A DNA stretch of 8,543 nt from Bacteroidales bacterium. GTDB taxonomy: Bacteria; Bacteroidota; Bacteroidia; Bacteroidales; UBA932. Below are positions 6,527 to 8,543 of this stretch, in pieces (position 1 is the first letter of the stretch; each line of letters opens with the position of its first letter). The DNA is taken from positions 1 through 8,543 of the forward strand of contig JAIKYL010000219.1 of the NCBI GenBank assembly GCA_024683255.1, in the 5' to 3' direction. The notes beneath the pieces are model-generated. The model did no database searches. It saw only the letters and a program-made list of their open reading frames with translations, and was not told the DNA's origin. Made by a program: the position numbers and the translations under genes.

Positions 6527-8455
6527 TTAATCCTCCCTGTATTTAGCAATTAGCCAATTAATGTTAAGAAGGGCTGCCGTTGTCATGGCCGATGAAATGG
6601 CACCGTGCGGCTCGTGGGGCGGGTCTCCGTCGTAGAGCTCCGAGAAGGCGCCCACGCCGTGCTTGGAGAGGTCTTCGTAGAAGCCTTCCGTGAGCCATTC
6701 GGCCCGCTTGATGAAGTTCTTACCCATCATGTTGAAGCTGGCGTAGCTGTACTGGGCCAGCAGGAACGGGAAGGCGCAGCCATTGTGATAGGCCAGGTCA
6801 CGGTCTACCTGCGAGCCTTCGTATACGCCTTTGTAGCGGACGTCACGCGGGCTGAGGGAACGGATGCCGCGGCGGGTTACCAGTTCTGCATTAACCACCC
6901 GCATTACCTCGCCGATTACCTCGTCCGACACGCAGCGATAGTCCAGGGAAACGGCCCACAGCTGATTGGGACGAAGTTCCAGGTGCTGTCCGGCGCCGTC
7001 CACATAGTCGGCCAGGAAGCCCATTTCGGCATTCCAGAAGGTGGGCTGGAAATTCTGCTCCACCAGGTCCTTGATGGGCGCCCACTTCTTGCAGAAGGCG
7101 CTGCCCTTCCGCTCGTTGGCCAGGGCAAAGGCGATGGCATTGTACCAAAGGGCGTTGGTGTCTACCTGATAACCGGGACGTTCCGTAACGGCGCGACCGT
7201 TGAGGTATGCGTTCATCCAGGTGAGGGCCACACCGTCCATCTGGGCCCACAGGAGGCCGTTGGGTTGCATGGCCACTTCCTGACGGACGCCCGGCAGGTA
7301 GCTTTCCAGGATGGATTTGAGTACCGGACCGTACTTGGCCCAGACGTCCTTGGCCGATGCACCGAAAGCGATGTACTGCTGCAGGGTTACTGCCAGGTAC
7401 AGCGGCGCCTCCACCTGGGTGGTGCGGCGGCTAAGGCGTTCCTGGTTGGCTGCGATGAGGTTGTCCAGGATCTCTTCAAATTCTTTGGGATTGTCCTTCC
7501 CGTACAGGGTGAGGCCGGCCAGCGACTGCAGCGTTTCGCGGAGCAGTCCCGTATACAGCCAGCTGTAGCCCGCCACGATGCGTTTAACGCCACCGTCTTC
7601 CCGGATAAGGGAATCGGCCTGGCGCACCAGCTGGTCGTGGAAGGAAGTGATGGGGCCGATCTTTTCGATGGCGGCGGCAAAACGGCGCTTGAGGGAAGTG
7701 GCGTTCACCGGTTCCCCGGCCGATGCGGAGAACACGATGGAGTCTCCGGAATGCATTTCCACCTCGAAGCCACCAGGGACAAAGAGGTCTTCCCGGCAAT
7801 CGAAGCCGCGGCGCATTTCGTCCGAATAGGTGACGCCCTTATACCAAATGGGATTGGATTTGAAAGACGCAGTGGAAGTTGACAGCTGCAGGTTCAGGTC
7901 CGGGAAACCTTCATACAGATTGAAAACCACGCCGTTCTTGACCAGCCTGGCATCCGTACGGGCACCGGAGTTTTCCCCGGTGAGGCCGTGTACATTGCGG
8001 AAGGCCAGGAAAGGTTTGAGTTCCAGCGTAATCTTGGCCGGAGCATTCACCAGTTCATAGCCGATCATCACCTGCATGTCGTCCGGATGCAGGACGATGG
8101 TCTTGCGGAAAACGATTTCCCCGATCTTGTACGTGATGCAGGGGACCGGGTCTGCGTCGAAGTCCACGATGTACTTGTGGCCGCGGGGTTCATAGATGTC
8201 CCCATAGCAGTGGATGCCCAGGTTGAACCGCTTTCCGCGCAGGGTAAGGCTCTCGTCCAGGGAGCTGAGCAGCAAATGCCTGTAGCCATCGAATTTCTCT
8301 ACCGGGACAGCCAGGAGGCCGTGGTACCGGCGGGTATTGCACGTAACGATGGACGTATTGCAATACGATCCGGTCTTGTTCGCCAGGATAATCTCCCGCT
8401 TTAGCGAGTACGAGAGATTGACGAGCTCAGACTTGTTGAATTTCAAAAAAGCCAT
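6527..8455 (-). CDS. Glycogen debranching enzyme, amylo-alpha-1,6-glucosidase type (GH133-like)
   Basis: A 642-aa protein with the two-part architecture of bacterial and archaeal debranching enzymes. The N-terminal beta-rich domain (about 1-270) has LANKTGSYCNTS followed by TRRYHGLL. The C-terminal alpha/alpha barrel (about 285-640) has AGYSWL (295-300), GLTLYG, LTWMN, DTNALWYNA, RPNQLWAVSL, GIRSLSP and SELYDGDPPHEPHG. The expected role is hydrolysis of alpha-1,6 branch stubs left after phosphorylase action, in the cytosol. E606 in SELYDGD matches the conserved C-terminal catalytic glutamate region. However, the usual TWMD aspartate is N415, and the usual WGRDT region reads LLRET (E307), so catalysis may be altered or clade-specific. 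The start ATG is 10 nt after an upstream stop and gives a complete N-terminal domain; no better start is visible. It is 3 nt from the next gene. The family call is firm; activity is less certain. Confidence 0.9.
   Translation of the reverse strand: MAFLKFNKSELVNLSYSLKREIILANKTGSYCNTSIVTCNTRRYHGLLAVPVEKFDGYRHLLLSSLDESLTLRGKRFNLGIHCYGDIYEPRGHKYIVDFDADPVPCITYKIGEIVFRKTIVLHPDDMQVMIGYELVNAPAKITLELKPFLAFRNVHGLTGENSGARTDARLVKNGVVFNLYEGFPDLNLQLSTSTASFKSNPIWYKGVTYSDEMRRGFDCREDLFVPGGFEVEMHSGDSIVFSASAGEPVNATSLKRRFAAAIEKIGPITSFHDQLVRQADSLIREDGGVKRIVAGYSWLYTGLLRETLQSLAGLTLYGKDNPKEFEEILDNLIAANQERLSRRTTQVEAPLYLAVTLQQYIAFGASAKDVWAKYGPVLKSILESYLPGVRQEVAMQPNGLLWAQMDGVALTWMNAYLNGRAVTERPGYQVDTNALWYNAIAFALANERKGSAFCKKWAPIKDLVEQNFQPTFWNAEMGFLADYVDGAGQHLELRPNQLWAVSLDYRCVSDEVIGEVMRVVNAELVTRRGIRSLSPRDVRYKGVYEGSQVDRDLAYHNGCAFPFLLAQYSYASFNMMGKNFIKRAEWLTEGFYEDLSKHGVGAFSELYDGDPPHEPHGAISSAMTTAALLNINWLIAKYRED
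6531..6537 (-). promoter_or_regulatory. Strong Shine-Dalgarno sequence for the GT4 gene
   Basis: The minus strand reads GGGAGGA here, 7 nt before the GT4 ATG at 6523, inside the last codons of the debranching-enzyme gene. It fixes the GT4 start. The other starts in the operon have only A-rich or weak upstream sequence, as is common in Bacteroidota, so this gene may initiate translation more independently than its neighbours. Confidence 0.6.
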
Positions 8456-8465
8456 AAATATGATG

Positions 8466-8543
8466 TTATATTTGCTTCAAAACCATGGCGCAGCGGGCGG
8501 GCAGGTACAACTTGAGGGTATGGTTGTACGCCTGGTTCCCGTT
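8466..8543 (-). CDS. C-terminal end of an upstream gene, possibly a GH13 amylase or branching-type enzyme (partial)
   Basis: Reading from the right edge on the minus strand, an open frame of 25 codons ends in TAA at 8468-8466, 10 nt before the debranching-enzyme ATG. The encoded tail reads NGNQAYNHTLKLYLPARCAM followed by VLKQI. A hydrophobic strand followed by LPARxAxVL resembles the last strand of the C-terminal all-beta domain found in GH13 alpha-amylases and branching enzymes. Such an enzyme would fit the operon. The match is only 25 residues and rests on general resemblance, so the function is a guess. The tight spacing and GC-rich codons support it being a real gene end and show that the operon continues beyond the window. 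Confidence 0.5.
   Translation of the reverse strand, partial: NGNQAYNHTLKLYLPARCAMVLKQI

Noticed and set aside
8445..8450. Run of six T (sense) just after the debranching-enzyme start, a possible phase-variation tract
   Set aside because: Six bases is too short to call a slippage switch, and the run encodes an ordinary Ala-Phe-Leu stretch.
8456..8465. Possible promoter upstream of the debranching-enzyme gene
   Set aside because: The gap is only 10 nt and AT-rich; nothing like the Bacteroidota -7/-33 promoter pair (TAnnTTTG / TTTG) can be placed convincingly, and the upstream gene end suggests co-transcription.
1..8543. tRNA, rRNA, CRISPR array, insertion sequence or riboswitch
   Set aside because: Coding sequence fills essentially the entire window and no repeat-spacer pattern, transposase motif or structured leader was seen.

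Overview
The window is one densely packed stretch of a glycogen (alpha-1,4/1,6-glucan) metabolism operon. Every gene I can support is on the minus strand, so transcription runs from the right edge to the left edge. The combination of a eukaryote-type GT3 glycogen synthase, a short-type alpha-glucan phosphorylase, a small GH57 amylase, a GT4 glycosyltransferase and a GH133-like debranching enzyme points to a member of the Bacteroidota, probably Bacteroidales. The AT-rich gene junctions and the weak or absent Shine-Dalgarno sequences at most starts fit this. The coding regions are GC-rich, which suggests a genus outside the low-GC Bacteroides. This placement rests on family recognition and not on a search.

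In transcription order the layout is: (1) the last 25 codons of an upstream gene (8543-8466), possibly the C-terminal beta domain of a GH13 amylase or branching enzyme; (2) a 642-aa glycogen debranching enzyme (8455-6527); (3) a 429-aa GT4 glycosyltransferase (6523-5234); (4) a 419-aa GH57 alpha-amylase-type hydrolase (5230-3971); (5) a very large gene (3967 to the left edge, 1322 codons visible, 3' end missing). Gene 5 encodes an N-terminal GT3 glycogen synthase joined in one reading frame to a C-terminal GT35 alpha-glucan phosphorylase. The gaps are 10, 3, 3 and 3 nt, so there is no room for internal promoters or terminators outside coding sequence. No RNA genes, mobile elements, CRISPR arrays or long repeats were seen.

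All proteins look cytoplasmic, with no signal peptides. Together they would build alpha-glucan (GT3, perhaps GT4), and trim, debranch and degrade it (GH57, GH133-like, GT35 releasing glucose-1-phosphate). The most striking feature is the covalent fusion of the synthase and the phosphorylase, two opposing enzymes. The fusion point keeps what looks like the old phosphorylase start codon (Met559), with an out-of-frame TAA just upstream. Other points worth a second look are an atypical set of catalytic motifs in the debranching enzyme, the in-frame 3-nt junctions, and a 9-bp direct repeat whose collapse would fuse the GH57 gene to the synthase as well.
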